Source of the DNA: Comamonadaceae bacterium
Lineage (GTDB): Bacteria; Pseudomonadota; Gammaproteobacteria; Burkholderiales; Burkholderiaceae_C
DNA length: 7,866 nucleotides
NCBI GenBank assembly: GCA_947454695.1
Contig: CANGMW010000118.1
Span: 1-7,866, forward strand
Reading direction: 5' to 3'
In this document: positions 7,714 through 7,866 of the stretch, piece after piece
How positions within the stretch are numbered: the stretch's first letter is position 1
Layout of the letters: each line of letters begins with the position of its first letter
Position numbers and translations under genes: made by a program
Notes under the pieces: model-generated
Database searches by the model: none
What the model was told of the DNA's origin: nothing
The model's input: only the letters and a program-made list of their open reading frames with translations

Positions 7714-7866
7714 TCAAACCACCACGGGCTCGTGTTCGAGCAGGATGCCAAAACGCTCGTACACACTGGTCTGAATGGCGCGCGCCAGGGTCATGACTTC
7801 GCCGCCGGTGGCCGCGGTCTCGCCCCGGCCGCGGTTGACCAGCACCAGGGCCTGTTTTTCATACAC
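7714..7866 (-). CDS. murB: UDP-N-acetylenolpyruvoylglucosamine reductase, C-terminal part only
   Basis: An open frame enters from the right edge and ends in TGA at 7714, giving 50 residues. VYEKQALVLVNRG is the C-terminal MurB signature (compare the usual H-x-x-QALVLVN-x-G). EVMTLARAIQTSVYERFGI is the following amphipathic helix. The tail LLEHEPVVV corresponds to the LEPEVxxx end that carries the active-site glutamate of type I MurB. MurB is the cytoplasmic FAD enzyme that reduces UDP-GlcNAc-enolpyruvate to UDP-MurNAc for peptidoglycan. The loop RGRGETAATGG between strand and helix looks a few residues longer than the common NxGGATG version. The permease starts 59 bases further on the same strand. 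The N-terminal roughly 300 residues lie outside the window. Confidence 0.88.
   Translation of the reverse strand: MYEKQALVLVNRGRGETAATGGEVMTLARAIQTSVYERFGILLEHEPVVV

Overview
This is a gene-dense, high-GC stretch of bacterial chromosome. Gene content, codon use and protein sequences point to a betaproteobacterium of the order Burkholderiales, most likely a Comamonadaceae member (Acidovorax/Hydrogenophaga/Rhodoferax-like). That placement rests on recalled resemblance, for example the RadC N-terminus, the SerS sequence and TACAAT boxes close to start codons; no search was run. I see no mobile element, RNA gene, CRISPR array or prophage signal, and no gene-free stretch longer than about 70 bases.

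Layout. Positions 1-3215 lie on the minus strand and form a set read from right to left: an FKBP-type prolyl isomerase (fkpB/slpA), ispH (last step of the MEP isoprenoid pathway), serS (seryl-tRNA synthetase) and an exported PrxQ/Bcp-type peroxiredoxin that runs off the left edge. Two junctions are stop/start overlaps (GTGA between fkpB and ispH, ATGA between serS and the peroxiredoxin). The ispH-serS junction is a 70-base gap with a possible internal promoter. Positions 3271-4627 lie on the plus strand: radC followed by an Smr-domain protein resembling E. coli SmrB/YfcN. They diverge from fkpB across a 55-base spacer. Positions 4688-7866 are again on the minus strand: the C-terminus of murB entering from the right edge, a large FtsX/YbbP-type ABC permease and a group II truncated haemoglobin. 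This set converges on the Smr gene.

Function. The window mixes unrelated core functions: isoprenoid synthesis, protein folding, translation, cell-wall precursor synthesis, ribosome or mRNA quality control, oxidative defence, O2/NO chemistry and membrane transport. The stop/start overlaps imply translational coupling within pairs, but no single pathway ties the whole window together.

Novelty. I found no convincing undescribed system. The points most worth checking are the exported peroxiredoxin coupled to serS, the YbbP-type permease with no ATPase gene beside it, a -10 box placed so that serS mRNA could be leaderless, and a short coding-like minus-strand frame in the smr/globin junction.
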